DNA of 61,763 bases from Alphaproteobacteria bacterium (GTDB lineage Bacteria; Pseudomonadota; Alphaproteobacteria; UBA9219), in assembly GCA_028690155.1 (NCBI GenBank), contig JAQVBU010000013.1, positions 1 to 61,763 of the forward strand, in the 5' to 3' direction. A model generated the notes under the pieces. That model ran no database searches. It was not told the origin of the DNA and worked only from the letters and a program-made list of their open reading frames with translations. Below are positions 54,540 through 61,763 of this stretch, one piece after another; position 1 is the first letter of the stretch, and each line of letters starts with the position of its first letter. The position numbers were made by a program, and so were the translations under genes.

Positions 54540-57011
54540 ATGAATTCGCGGCATCTTTTGAAACGTGCGCTGACGATGTCGGCCTGTCTTTGGGTTGTGC
54601 CGATCGCAAACCCATGCCTTGCCGCACCCCCCATCGGCTACACCGGCCCGGTTCCGCGTGAAGACTTTTTGTTTCCCGTGGGCTATACGGGACCGGTCCC
54701 ACGCCGGTCCGGTCTATCCCTTCCGGAACTGCCCCCCCAACCGATCCCGACAGAAACGGCAAAAACCGAAGAACCCATCCTCATCGCCGCACGCGAGGAC
54801 GAAGGGCTTCCAGTGCAAACGCCCCCTTCCGCCGAGAACGATTCCCCCAGCGAGGAAAGCGAATACGACAAGGTCCTTATCTCGGCCGATGAAATGCACA
54901 CCGACGACAATACGGGTCTTGTGACGGCCAAAGGCCATGTCGAAATGGTTTATAAGGATTTTGTCCTTCACGCCGACAGTGTTTCTTATAATCAAAAAAC
55001 GGGGGTCTTGGCCGCGGACGGCAACATCGCGCTTCTAACCCCTTCGGGTGAAGTTGAGTTTGCCGACCATCAAGAATTGACCCGCGATATGGCCCAAGCC
55101 TTCGCGAAAAACGTCGGCGTTCTGTTCCCTGACAATTCGCGACTGGCCGCCCGATCGACACAAAAATACAACAATCGTTATACCGTGGCCAACAAAGCCA
55201 TGTATACCGCCTGTAACATCTGCCGCGAGAATCCGGACAATCCGCCTTTGTGGCAAATGCGGGCCAAAACCGTGACTCACGACACGGCCCGGCACAAACT
55301 TTACTATCACAACGCCACGCTGGACTTCGCGGGCGTCCCCGTCGCTTATACACCTTACATGTCGGCGCCGGACCCTTCCGTGAAAAGGCTTGAGGGTTTT
55401 CTGTCCCCCGTGCCGGGCGTGTCCGCCAACATCGGCGACTATATTAAAATTCCTTACTATGTCGACATCGCGCCGGATAAAGACCTGACCTTGACCCCGA
55501 CCTTCAGCACGAAAGACACCTTGCAGGTCGACACTCTTTACCGCGAGCGCTTTGAAAACGGCATTCTGTCCCTTAACGGCTCGTTGACGCACGCGCAATT
55601 GATCAACGAAAACGGACTGGACAAGGGGCGCCGCTGGCGCGGCCACATGTTCGGAATTTTCAAGGCCGACCTCGACAACGTTTGGCGCATGGGAAGCGAC
55701 ATTCAGTACGCTTCGGACAAAAGCTATCTGCAACGGTACACCATCTCGTCGCTCGACCAGACGACAAGCCGTCTCTACCTTGAAGGGTTCAAGGGCCGAA
55801 ACTACATCGCCGCCAACAGCTACTACTTTCAGGATCTCCGGGCCGATTCGGACGTATCGGAACCCCTTATCATTCCCTCCATCGCCTTCAGCGCCTTGGG
55901 CGACCCGAGAAAAACTTGGGGCGGCCGATGGTCGTTCGACGCCGGCCTTCTGGTGACCGCCCGCGACAACGGCAACAAACCCCTTGCCGAACGGGGCGCC
56001 GACACGCGGCGCCTTTCGTTGAAGGGTGGCTGGGAACGCGATTTCGTCTCGACCACAGGACTCCGGACCACGGTGTCGGCCCTTCTTCGTTCCGAAAGCT
56101 ATTGGGCGAACGATGTCGTCTCGGAAGATAAAACCACCCTTTACAACCGCGCCCTGTTCACGCGCGGCTTCGGCCAGCTCAACACCATCATGCGCTACCC
56201 GTTAGGGCGCACCACCAAAAATTATCAACACCTTCTGGAACCCATTGTCGCGCTGACATTGGCCCCCAACGTGCGGTCCATTGCCAAACAACCCCTGGAA
56301 GACAGCTGGGATGTCGAATTCGACGAAACGAACCTCTTCTCGCCCAACCGCTTTACAGGAAACGACCTGATCGAAGGGGGCAGCCGCGTTACCTATGGCC
56401 TGCGCAACGCCGTGACATCCGATTCCGGCGCGCGCATCGATATTTTCGGCGGCGCGAGCTACCGCTTCACCTCGGATTCCATGTTCTCGGAACGGTCGGG
56501 GCTTCGCGGCAGGGAATCGGATTTTGTCGGACGCATCGACTTTACGCCGACGAAATGGCTGGACGCCAACTATGGGTTCCGCTTGTCAAAAAACGACCTT
56601 GCGCCCCAACGGCAAGACGCCTTCATCTCGGTGGGACAGCCGGTTTTCCGACCTTATGCCCGCTATATCCAAGCCTATCAACACGATACGTCGACCAACC
56701 TTTATTCCCAAGTGCGCCAAATTACGGTCGGCTTTTCGTCCTCCTTCGCCAAATACTGGACTCTTTCAGGCCACCATATTCAAGCCTTCGACCCTCAGCC
56801 GGGGCCGCGCAACTCAAGCCTGGCGCTGACCTATGCCGACGAATGCTTTGCCTTCGGCATCAGCCTGACGCACGACAACACCGACCGCGCCGACCTCAGC
56901 TCGGGAACATCCGTCGCTTTTCACTTCTATTTCAAGAATCTCGGCGGCCTGCATACGGACGCAGGAAGCAACATTTCCTTCCCGGAAAAATTCAGGCAAA
57001 CGGCGCCTTAA
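54540..57011 (+). CDS. lptD: LPS assembly protein LptD
   Basis: An 823-residue outer-membrane beta-barrel that places LPS on the cell surface with LptE. A signal peptide (about 1-28) is followed by two copies of GYTGPVPR (about 33-40 and 48-55), a Pro/Glu-rich linker to about 105, an OstA/LptA-like beta-jellyroll domain (about 110-260, with ISADEMHTDDNTGLVTAKGH) and the barrel. Cys residues in TACNICRENPDNP may form the family disulfide. It overlaps the convergent gmhB-like gene by 20 bases. surA, pdxA and ksgA, frequent neighbours, are absent. Confidence 0.96.
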   Translation: MNSRHLLKRALTMSACLWVVPIANPCLAAPPIGYTGPVPREDFLFPVGYTGPVPRRSGLSLPELPPQPIPTETAKTEEPILIAAREDEGLPVQTPPSAENDSPSEESEYDKVLISADEMHTDDNTGLVTAKGHVEMVYKDFVLHADSVSYNQKTGVLAADGNIALLTPSGEVEFADHQELTRDMAQAFAKNVGVLFPDNSRLAARSTQKYNNRYTVANKAMYTACNICRENPDNPPLWQMRAKTVTHDTARHKLYYHNATLDFAGVPVAYTPYMSAPDPSVKRLEGFLSPVPGVSANIGDYIKIPYYVDIAPDKDLTLTPTFSTKDTLQVDTLYRERFENGILSLNGSLTHAQLINENGLDKGRRWRGHMFGIFKADLDNVWRMGSDIQYASDKSYLQRYTISSLDQTTSRLYLEGFKGRNYIAANSYYFQDLRADSDVSEPLIIPSIAFSALGDPRKTWGGRWSFDAGLLVTARDNGNKPLAERGADTRRLSLKGGWERDFVSTTGLRTTVSALLRSESYWANDVVSEDKTTLYNRALFTRGFGQLNTIMRYPLGRTTKNYQHLLEPIVALTLAPNVRSIAKQPLEDSWDVEFDETNLFSPNRFTGNDLIEGGSRVTYGLRNAVTSDSGARIDIFGGASYRFTSDSMFSERSGLRGRESDFVGRIDFTPTKWLDANYGFRLSKNDLAPQRQDAFISVGQPVFRPYARYIQAYQHDTSTNLYSQVRQITVGFSSSFAKYWTLSGHHIQAFDPQPGPRNSSLALTYADECFAFGISLTHDNTDRADLSSGTSVAFHFYFKNLGGLHTDAGSNISFPEKFRQTAP

Positions 57012-57546
57012 GGGCGGCCCGCACGTCTTCAAACGTCCGCGCAAGGCGAACCTCTTCAGGGACATCGAACCCTTGTTTCTGCGTCAGCAAAATGCGCCGG
57101 GCGATGCCGCCCAGACGCGCCGCCTGCATGTCCGTCAGATTGTCCCCCACGAAAGCCGAGCGTATCGGGTCAAGGTCTAAGCGCTGGACCGCATCCAACA
57201 CCATGCCGGGGCTCGGTTTTCGCCAAAAGCTTGGACGCGTATAGGCCGGAACAGAACCCTTGGCCGAAAAAAAACAGCCCAAAACAAGGTCAACGGCAAT
57301 GTCTTCGCGCGCCATCTCTTCGAGCATATAAGCGGTCAAACGAGAGAAATCCTCTTCCGTATAAAGCCCGTGAGCCACCCCGGCCTGATTCGTGAGAATG
57401 GCCAAGCGATAGCCGGCATCGCGCGCCTCCCGCAGAAAAGGGAAAAGCCCCGGCAGAAAGGAAAACCGTTCGCGCGAGCCGACATACCCCCATTCGGCGT
57501 TAATGACGCCGTCCCTGTCCAAAAGTAGTCCTCGATTTTTGCGCAT
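56992..57546 (-). CDS. gmhB: GmhB-like HAD phosphatase, zinc site lost
   Basis: A 184-residue HAD-IIIA phosphatase of the D-glycero-D-manno-heptose 1,7-bisphosphatase group. It has DRDGVINAEWGYV (motif I), LTNQAGVAHGLY, KPSPGM and VGDNLTDMQAA. Known GmhB proteins carry a zinc-binding Cys/His cluster before KP-x-PGM; here only one Cys is left (GCFFSAKGS) and the C-x-C is replaced by PSFWRKP. The enzyme may still act on heptose bisphosphate or on a related substrate. The symbol is therefore provisional. The ATG at 57546 has AAGGG upstream. Confidence 0.85.
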   Translation of the reverse strand: MRKNRGLLLDRDGVINAEWGYVGSRERFSFLPGLFPFLREARDAGYRLAILTNQAGVAHGLYTEEDFSRLTAYMLEEMAREDIAVDLVLGCFFSAKGSVPAYTRPSFWRKPSPGMVLDAVQRLDLDPIRSAFVGDNLTDMQAARLGGIARRILLTQKQGFDVPEEVRLARTFEDVRAALKAPFA

Positions 57547-57612
57547 TGTCTGCCCTTCGTTTTCCTCCTATAGTCGGCGAACTTTTTGCATGCTTAAGCT
57601 CAAGGAGTCCTC

Positions 57613-58182
57613 ATGTTCGCGCGTCTCGCCCGACTTTTTACCGTCTTCGCAGCTTTCTTGCCAAGTCTTCTCTTCTCACCAGCACAGGCTAATCCCATGA
57701 CCGATCCAGAAAACACCCTTTATTTGGACCTTCCCGCAGGCCGAGTCGTCATCGAGATGCGGCCCGACCTCGCCCCGAATCACGTCGCGCGCATCAAAGA
57801 ACTTGTTCGCCAAGGCTTTTATGACGGATTAACCTTCCATCGCGTCATTCCCGGATTCATGGCTCAAACGGGCGATCCTTTAGGCAACGGAACCGGTGGA
57901 TCAGGCCAAAAAATTAAAGCCGAATTCTCGAACGAACCGCACGTTCGGGGGACGGTCTCTATGGCTCGCGCCGCCAATCCCGACAGTGCCGACAGCCAGT
58001 TCTTCATCTGCTTTGCGGACGCACGCTACCTCGACGGACAATACACCGTATGGGGCAAGGTTGTCTCGGGCATGGAAGCCGTCGATCAAATTAAGGCCGG
58101 ATCGTCCCTCAACAACGGCGCGGTCAGCGATCCTACAAAAATTATCAGCATGCGCCTAGCCGCCGATGAAAAAGGTGACTAG
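57613..58182 (+). CDS. Exported cyclophilin-type peptidyl-prolyl isomerase
   Basis: A 189-residue isomerase speeding proline turns in exported proteins. The signal peptide is about 1-27 (FSPAQA before the cut). The domain shows FYDGLTFHRVIPGFMAQTGDPLGNGTGG, FSNEPHVRGTVSMARA, DSQFFI and VWGKVVSGMEAVD. AAGGAG precedes the ATG at 57613. It probably works in the periplasm, on outer-membrane or secreted proteins. Confidence 0.96.
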   Translation: MFARLARLFTVFAAFLPSLLFSPAQANPMTDPENTLYLDLPAGRVVIEMRPDLAPNHVARIKELVRQGFYDGLTFHRVIPGFMAQTGDPLGNGTGGSGQKIKAEFSNEPHVRGTVSMARAANPDSADSQFFICFADARYLDGQYTVWGKVVSGMEAVDQIKAGSSLNNGAVSDPTKIISMRLAADEKGD

Positions 58183-58300
58183 AGCCTTTTTCGATTAGGG
58201 TGACGTTTGCTCAAGAGGGCGAAAAAGGCCCTAGCTTTTTGATGATTGCGCCGATTGTAAAAACAGGCTTTAGGCCCATGTTTTAACGGCAATGAAAAAC

Positions 58301-58331
58301 GCCCCTTGCCATCCGCAGGGGGCATTTTTTT
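58301..58331. terminator. Terminator between the cyclophilin and DUF4389 genes
   Basis: The arms GCCCC (58301-58305) and GGGGC (58319-58323), with inner GC pairs, are followed on the right by ATTTTTTT and preceded on the left by an A-run (GAAAAAC), which would be a U-tract for the minus strand. It serves both converging genes. Confidence 0.85.
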
Positions 58332-58356
58332 ATTGGGCGTGGCGAACAATAATGCG

Positions 58357-58659
58357 TCAGCAGGACGTTTTCTTCTCGTCCGGAAACGGCGCAAAGGGAA
58401 AGGGTTTGTCATCCGAGGCAAACGTCAGATAGCGCGTCACCTGAGCCTGATAAGCCGCAAGGTTTATCCCAAAATCGGACAACCCCGGAAAGGCCGAACC
58501 ATTGAATAACTTGGCCAAAAACTGAAAAACGGAAACGGCAAACGTCAAAAGAATCGATAAATAGAACGCGACGCCGAAAACGACCAAATAAAGAAAACGA
58601 AGCCACGTATCCTTATCTTTGACGTTTTTCTTGAGATCTTCTTCGTTGAGACCCGTCAT
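58357..58659 (-). CDS. DUF4389-family membrane protein
   Basis: A 100-residue protein of the DUF4389 family. A charged N terminus (KDKDTWLRFLY) precedes one or two membrane helices (about 22-50, LVVFGVAFYLSILLTFAVSV), and the C-terminal segment has VTRYLTFASDDKPFPF. AGGAGG lies upstream of the ATG at 58659. Function unknown. It is followed by a terminator. Confidence 0.88.
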   Translation of the reverse strand: MTGLNEEDLKKNVKDKDTWLRFLYLVVFGVAFYLSILLTFAVSVFQFLAKLFNGSAFPGLSDFGINLAAYQAQVTRYLTFASDDKPFPFAPFPDEKKTSC

Positions 58660-58742
58660 GGAAAAAACCTCCTAAAGCCGCCTCGATTTATAAGCGCTTT
58701 CAAGAAGAAAAGCAATCGGCGCAAAGTGCCGGAAGGGCCAAA

Positions 58743-59036
58743 TTAAAAGGCTTTCTTCGGTTCGTTCAGCCGATCGCGGAGTTGTTTGCCCGTCTTGAAA
58801 AAGGGAACGAATTTTTCGGAAACGGAAACGGTTTCGCCCGTGCGTGGATTGCGTCCCTGACGGGATTCGCGACGCTTGACCGAAAAGGCCCCGAAGCCGC
58901 GAAGTTCAACACGGCTGTTGCGCGCCAACGCATTGGAAATCTCATCAAAAACAGTGTTTACGATACGCTCGATATCACGCTGAAGAAGATGCGGATATTT
59001 CTCGGCGAGCTGAAGAATAAGATCGGACTTTGTCAT
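58743..59036 (-). CDS. ihfB: Integration host factor beta subunit
   Basis: A 97-residue DNA-bending protein. [32 protein letters not shown], and [11 protein letters not shown], the arm that enters the minor groove with the Pro, are present. The sequence is closer to IhfB than to HU ([11 protein letters not shown]). It is co-oriented with the DUF4389 gene. ihfA is not in the window. Confidence 0.95.
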   Translation of the reverse strand: MTKSDLILQLAEKYPHLLQRDIERIVNTVFDEISNALARNSRVELRGFGAFSVKRRESRQGRNPRTGETVSVSEKFVPFFKTGKQLRDRLNEPKKAF

Positions 59037-59198
59037 AGGCTAACCCTCGGATAAGAAAAGGGAAACGCGAGTCTTTTTGGAGGGTGCCAAACATCCCCGC
59101 CGAAGTCAAGGGGTCTTCGGCCATAACCCTTTGGAGGCCATAGAGTTTTTGTTTAGAAAGGTAAAGGCTGCCCCTCCGCCCCCTAAACCAACCCCTTT

Positions 59199-60284
59199 TT
59201 ATAAAGAACACGTTCCCGTGGGGCTTACGTATTGAAGAATAATAAGGCCCGCGTTGCCACCACCACCCGCGGTTGTCGCCGCCGCCCCGGCTGCGGCAGG
59301 CATCGAGGTTACGCTGGACCACGTGTTGGCCCCAACGCCGCCATAAGTCCCCCCCCCGTTTGCCCCGGAGGTTCCGCCAGCAAAGCCTGTATAGCCGCCG
59401 CCGCTGCCATGCCCTCCGCCGCCGCCTCCATAGGTATTGGGAACCGTACCTCCGGAAGCGCCGCTGCCTCCGTAAGCACCCGCAAAAGCGGAAGATCCCT
59501 GCCCACCCGCATTTAACGACCCCGCCAGACCGTTATAATACGATGATGTTCCCGCCGCTCCTCCGGCAGAACAAGTTGCCCCCCCCGCCGGTGCTGCTGC
59601 TGCATCGCTAGGAAGAGTGCTGGCGCCACCGCCACCACCGTAATAGCCGGAGCCACCACCTCCGGACCTTTGCGTCCCACCACCACCGCCAGCCCCTACA
59701 TAGGCAGCCAAATTCGCTCCGGATGCCAGTGAAAACGACCCGCTTGAGGAAGAGCCGGCAGAAGGAGAAACAGGATTCCCTGTCAGATAATCATAGTACC
59801 CACCGCTTCCGCCGGTCCCACAGCCCTGCAGCGTTCCACCAGCAAACACGGCACTGCTGCCGCCACCACCACCGCCGCCGACAAGAGAGACCTTTCCAGC
59901 ATACCCTCCACCGCCCCCGACAATTTCATAGAAAACCGTGACGGCCACGACATAAGGATTGGTTTCTGACAAAGAGGACGTGATAACTTTCGTACACGGC
60001 GTGCCGACCGTCACGCATGATTGAGGGTTGTTGTAGAACGAATCCCATGACGTTTGATTGGACATCGGAACCATAACGGTTGCCGAGCAATTGTTGATCA
60101 CCCCTAATTTTGTCGGGGTTGCTGTAAATCCGGAAGGCGTGATGATCCCCGTTCCGCTGGCCGCCACGTAGGCACAGGTCGGAGGGCTGTCGGTTGAACA
60201 ATCGGCCCAAGCAGGCAATCCGGCAAAAGCCGCCGCCAACCCGCCAAGGGCCGAGGCGGCCAGAAGGCGGCGACGAGCCGTCAT
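59199..60284 (-). CDS. Exported glycine-rich surface protein
   Basis: A 361-residue protein. A signal peptide (about 1-27) carries a twin-arginine-like start (TARRRLLAAS) and ends in PAWA. Residues about 28-110 hold several Cys (CSTDSPPTC, NNCS, PQSC, TPCT), probably disulfide-linked. Residues 115-350 are low-complexity Gly/Ser/Ala, with repeated GGGGG blocks and Tyr-Gly patterns that fit polyglycine-II helix bundles as in ALK-type glycine-rich domains or phage gp38 adhesins. The start ATG at 60284 overlaps the stop of the upstream gene (ATGA), so it is translationally coupled to it. Confidence 0.85.
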   Translation of the reverse strand: MTARRRLLAASALGGLAAAFAGLPAWADCSTDSPPTCAYVAASGTGIITPSGFTATPTKLGVINNCSATVMVPMSNQTSWDSFYNNPQSCVTVGTPCTKVITSSLSETNPYVVAVTVFYEIVGGGGGYAGKVSLVGGGGGGGSSAVFAGGTLQGCGTGGSGGYYDYLTGNPVSPSAGSSSSGSFSLASGANLAAYVGAGGGGGTQRSGGGGSGYYGGGGGASTLPSDAAAAPAGGATCSAGGAAGTSSYYNGLAGSLNAGGQGSSAFAGAYGGSGASGGTVPNTYGGGGGGHGSGGGYTGFAGGTSGANGGGTYGGVGANTWSSVTSMPAAAGAAATTAGGGGNAGLIILQYVSPTGTCSL

Positions 60285-61763
60285 AACCGCCGCCCTTTCG
60301 ACGCGACGCGCAAACGAACCCAAAGGCCGCCGCACACGGCGCACAAGACGCCGTTCACAACAATCAAGACAAGCATACCCAAGGGGAAGGGCTGTTCTTC
60401 TTGAGGTGCCTCCACTTTCGGCGCCGCGCGTTGAGGCAACGCGTCAATTTGTGCGCGAAGGGCTTCATTTTCGTTCTTCAGTTCACGAATGGACTCGATG
60501 ATCGGCGCGATCAAGCCATTATATTTGACGGCCAAAAAGCCGTTTTCGTTTTGGGAAACGAGATCGGGGAAAACTTCTTGAAGGTTCTGGGCAATCACAC
60601 CGTAATCATGCTTGTCGTTTTCTTTCCACACAAACGACACGCCCCGAAGCTTCATCAGCCGATCGAGCGCTTGATCAACAGGCTTCACATCCTTTTTCAG
60701 CCGAATATCAGATGACTGATAATACCCCGTGCTGGCGTTCACGTTTCCGACCACATCCAGCGTATAGCTCGGGCTCGTCGTCCCGATGCCGACGTTGCCC
60801 TCTACGGCCAGCCCGTTAGTCGGCCCAGAGCCCGACATATAAGTCGTCCCTATTACTGCATCACTCCCTCTGATCAAAAGAGCGCCGAGACGTTTGCCAA
60901 CCGGGCCTTGAACCTCTGCAAGGGTTGCGCTATCGCCGGCATTATATGCTTGCAGTATCAACGAGACATCGGCCCAATCAACAAGTCCGTCACCATTAAT
61001 GTCTGCGTTAGCATATTGGGCTGGAGTCAATGTTTGGGTTCCGCCTAAATAACCCTGCACATATAAAGTATCGCTGAGGGTTAGCGACCCATCCCCATTG
61101 GCATCGCCCGAGCCACCGCCGATATATTCACCGCCTATAACGTGCAGCGGAGCAATAGGCGCCGTCGTCCCAATGCCGACACTGCCCTCTACGGCCAGCC
61201 CGTTAGTCGGCCCAGAGGTCGACGCCATATAAGTCGTCCCTATTGCTGCATCACTCCCTCTGATCAAAAGAGCGCCGAGACGTTTGCCAACCGGGCCGTG
61301 AGCTTCCTCAAAGGTAATAATCCCATTATATGCCTGCGATATCACCGAAGCATCACCCACATTGACAACCCCATCCCCATTGATATCCGCAGCGGCATAT
61401 TGGGTGGGTGTAAGCGTCGTACTTCCAGCTATGTATTGCAGAACAAGCGTGGCATCGTAGGGGGTTACACTCCCACTCCCATTGACATCGCCCGAGCCGC
61501 CACCAATATATTCACCGCCTACAACGTGCAGCGGAGCAATAGGCGCCGTCGTCCCGATGCCGACGTTCCCGTTCTTCAGCACGGTCATGGCGTTCGCCTT
61601 GGCCGCGCTGCTTGTCCCAATCCCGATCTCGAAAATCGGATCCGTCGTCACCCAAGACGTTGTCGTCCCGCCTCCCACGTTGTAGCGGCCTATTGTCACA
61701 TCTGCATACGCCTGAGCGGTCGTATAATATCCCGTGGCTAAACTGTAGCCTCCGGTTGCTACT
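60281..61763 (-). CDS. S74-domain surface protein with dockerin-like repeats and C-terminal membrane helix (5' end outside window)
   Basis: At least 493 codons are visible; the gene continues beyond the right edge with no stop. Numbering from the GTG at 61699: the frame before it reads like YadA-type head repeats (ATGGYSLATGYYT), then two VGIGTTAPIAPLHV modules with dockerin-like pairs (DVNGSGSVTPYD, DINGDGVVNVGD; DANGDGSLTLSD, DINGDGLVDWAD), a third VGIGTTSP module, the S74 intramolecular chaperone/protease domain (about 327-412, with Ser330 and Lys335 in SSDIRLKKD), a coiled coil, and a membrane helix at about 437-463. S74 domains trimerise, then self-cleave before the Ser. It is coupled to the glycine-rich protein gene. 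Confidence 0.85.
   Translation of the reverse strand, partial: VATGGYSLATGYYTTAQAYADVTIGRYNVGGGTTTSWVTTDPIFEIGIGTSSAAKANAMTVLKNGNVGIGTTAPIAPLHVVGGEYIGGGSGDVNGSGSVTPYDATLVLQYIAGSTTLTPTQYAAADINGDGVVNVGDASVISQAYNGIITFEEAHGPVGKRLGALLIRGSDAAIGTTYMASTSGPTNGLAVEGSVGIGTTAPIAPLHVIGGEYIGGGSGDANGDGSLTLSDTLYVQGYLGGTQTLTPAQYANADINGDGLVDWADVSLILQAYNAGDSATLAEVQGPVGKRLGALLIRGSDAVIGTTYMSGSGPTNGLAVEGNVGIGTTSPSYTLDVVGNVNASTGYYQSSDIRLKKDVKPVDQALDRLMKLRGVSFVWKENDKHDYGVIAQNLQEVFPDLVSQNENGFLAVKYNGLIAPIIESIRELKNENEALRAQIDALPQRAAPKVEAPQEEQPFPLGMLVLIVVNGVLCAVCGGLWVRLRVASKGRRL
60776..61560 (-). repeat. Tandem repeat of about 387-390 bp in the S74 gene
   Basis: Two long near-identical copies are offset by 387-390 bases. 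For example, TGATCAAAAGAGCGCCGAGA at 60871 recurs at 61261, and GTGCAGCGGAGCAATAGGCG at 61142 recurs 384 bases later at 61526. Each unit encodes one VGIGTT module plus one dockerin-like pair. The DNA is almost identical in the shared blocks, pointing to recent duplication or gene conversion. Confidence 0.9.

Noticed and set aside
1-61763. CRISPR arrays, insertion sequences, integrases
   Set aside because: None found: no regularly spaced short repeats and no transposase or recombinase motifs in any gene read.

Overview
This window reads as a chromosomal segment of an alphaproteobacterium. The class-level call rests on the rimP-nusA-ylxR(DUF448)-infB order, a PhaR regulator, a complete flp-cpaABCDEF-tadBC cluster, the yceD-rpmF-plsX-fabH block, an IhfB, and LPS functions (lptD, kdsD-like, gmhB-like). 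I cannot name a genus. The lack of close resemblance to well-studied models, the solitary DotO/IcmB ATPase and the odd surface proteins at the right end suggest an uncultured or little-studied lineage. No integrase, transposase, phage structural cluster or CRISPR array was found.

Layout. 1-2.2 kb: tRNA-Ser(UGA) with a broken partial copy beside it, panD, and an EnvZ-like sensor kinase. 2.2-8.8 kb: one gene for a 2170-residue membrane-anchored coiled-coil protein. 9.3-14.7 kb: the translation/transcription operon rimP-nusA-ylxR-infB, read leftward. 14.9-16.5 kb: rpoN (sigma-54), with a textbook -24/-12 sigma-54 promoter pointing away from it. 16.5-20.8 kb: M23 peptidase, then lepB-rnc-era. 21-27.6 kb: prfB with its programmed +1 frameshift (a one-piece reading misses the first 23 codons), a zinc-ribbon-like unknown, a DotO/IcmB/TraU-family ATPase and phaR. 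27.8-37 kb: trmL and the Tad/Flp pilus cluster, whose genes overlap or nearly touch after flp. 37.2-39 kb: an unrecognised 594-residue protein. 39.3-42.4 kb leftward: bamE, holA, a HAD phosphatase and a KdsD-type isomerase. 42.6-45.6 kb: yceD-rpmF-plsX-fabH. 45.8-49 kb: a YejB-type permease and recG. 49-53 kb leftward: perM-hda-folK-folP-lysE. 53.1-57 kb: a DEAD-box helicase and lptD. 57-59 kb: gmhB-like, cyclophilin, DUF4389 and ihfB. 59.2 kb to the right edge, leftward: an S74 (intramolecular chaperone) protein with dockerin-like repeats and a C-terminal membrane helix, translationally coupled to an exported glycine-rich protein.

Most of the window is housekeeping, but several strands connect. 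Cell-envelope work dominates: LepB, M23 peptidase, LptD, BamE, PlsX/FabH, GmhB-like, KdsD-like, and the Tad pilus. The most unusual elements are (i) the S74/dockerin/transmembrane protein plus glycine-rich partner, whose domain order (trimer-type stalk, self-cleaving S74 domain, single membrane helix) resembles eukaryotic MYRF and may be a releasable surface fibre with a separate tip protein; (ii) the giant coiled-coil protein with at least three 171-residue repeats; (iii) the divergent sigma-54 promoter at rpoN together with a 15-codon leader ORF; (iv) the isolated DotO/IcmB-type ATPase; and (v) a CpaF with a duplicated N-terminal helical segment.
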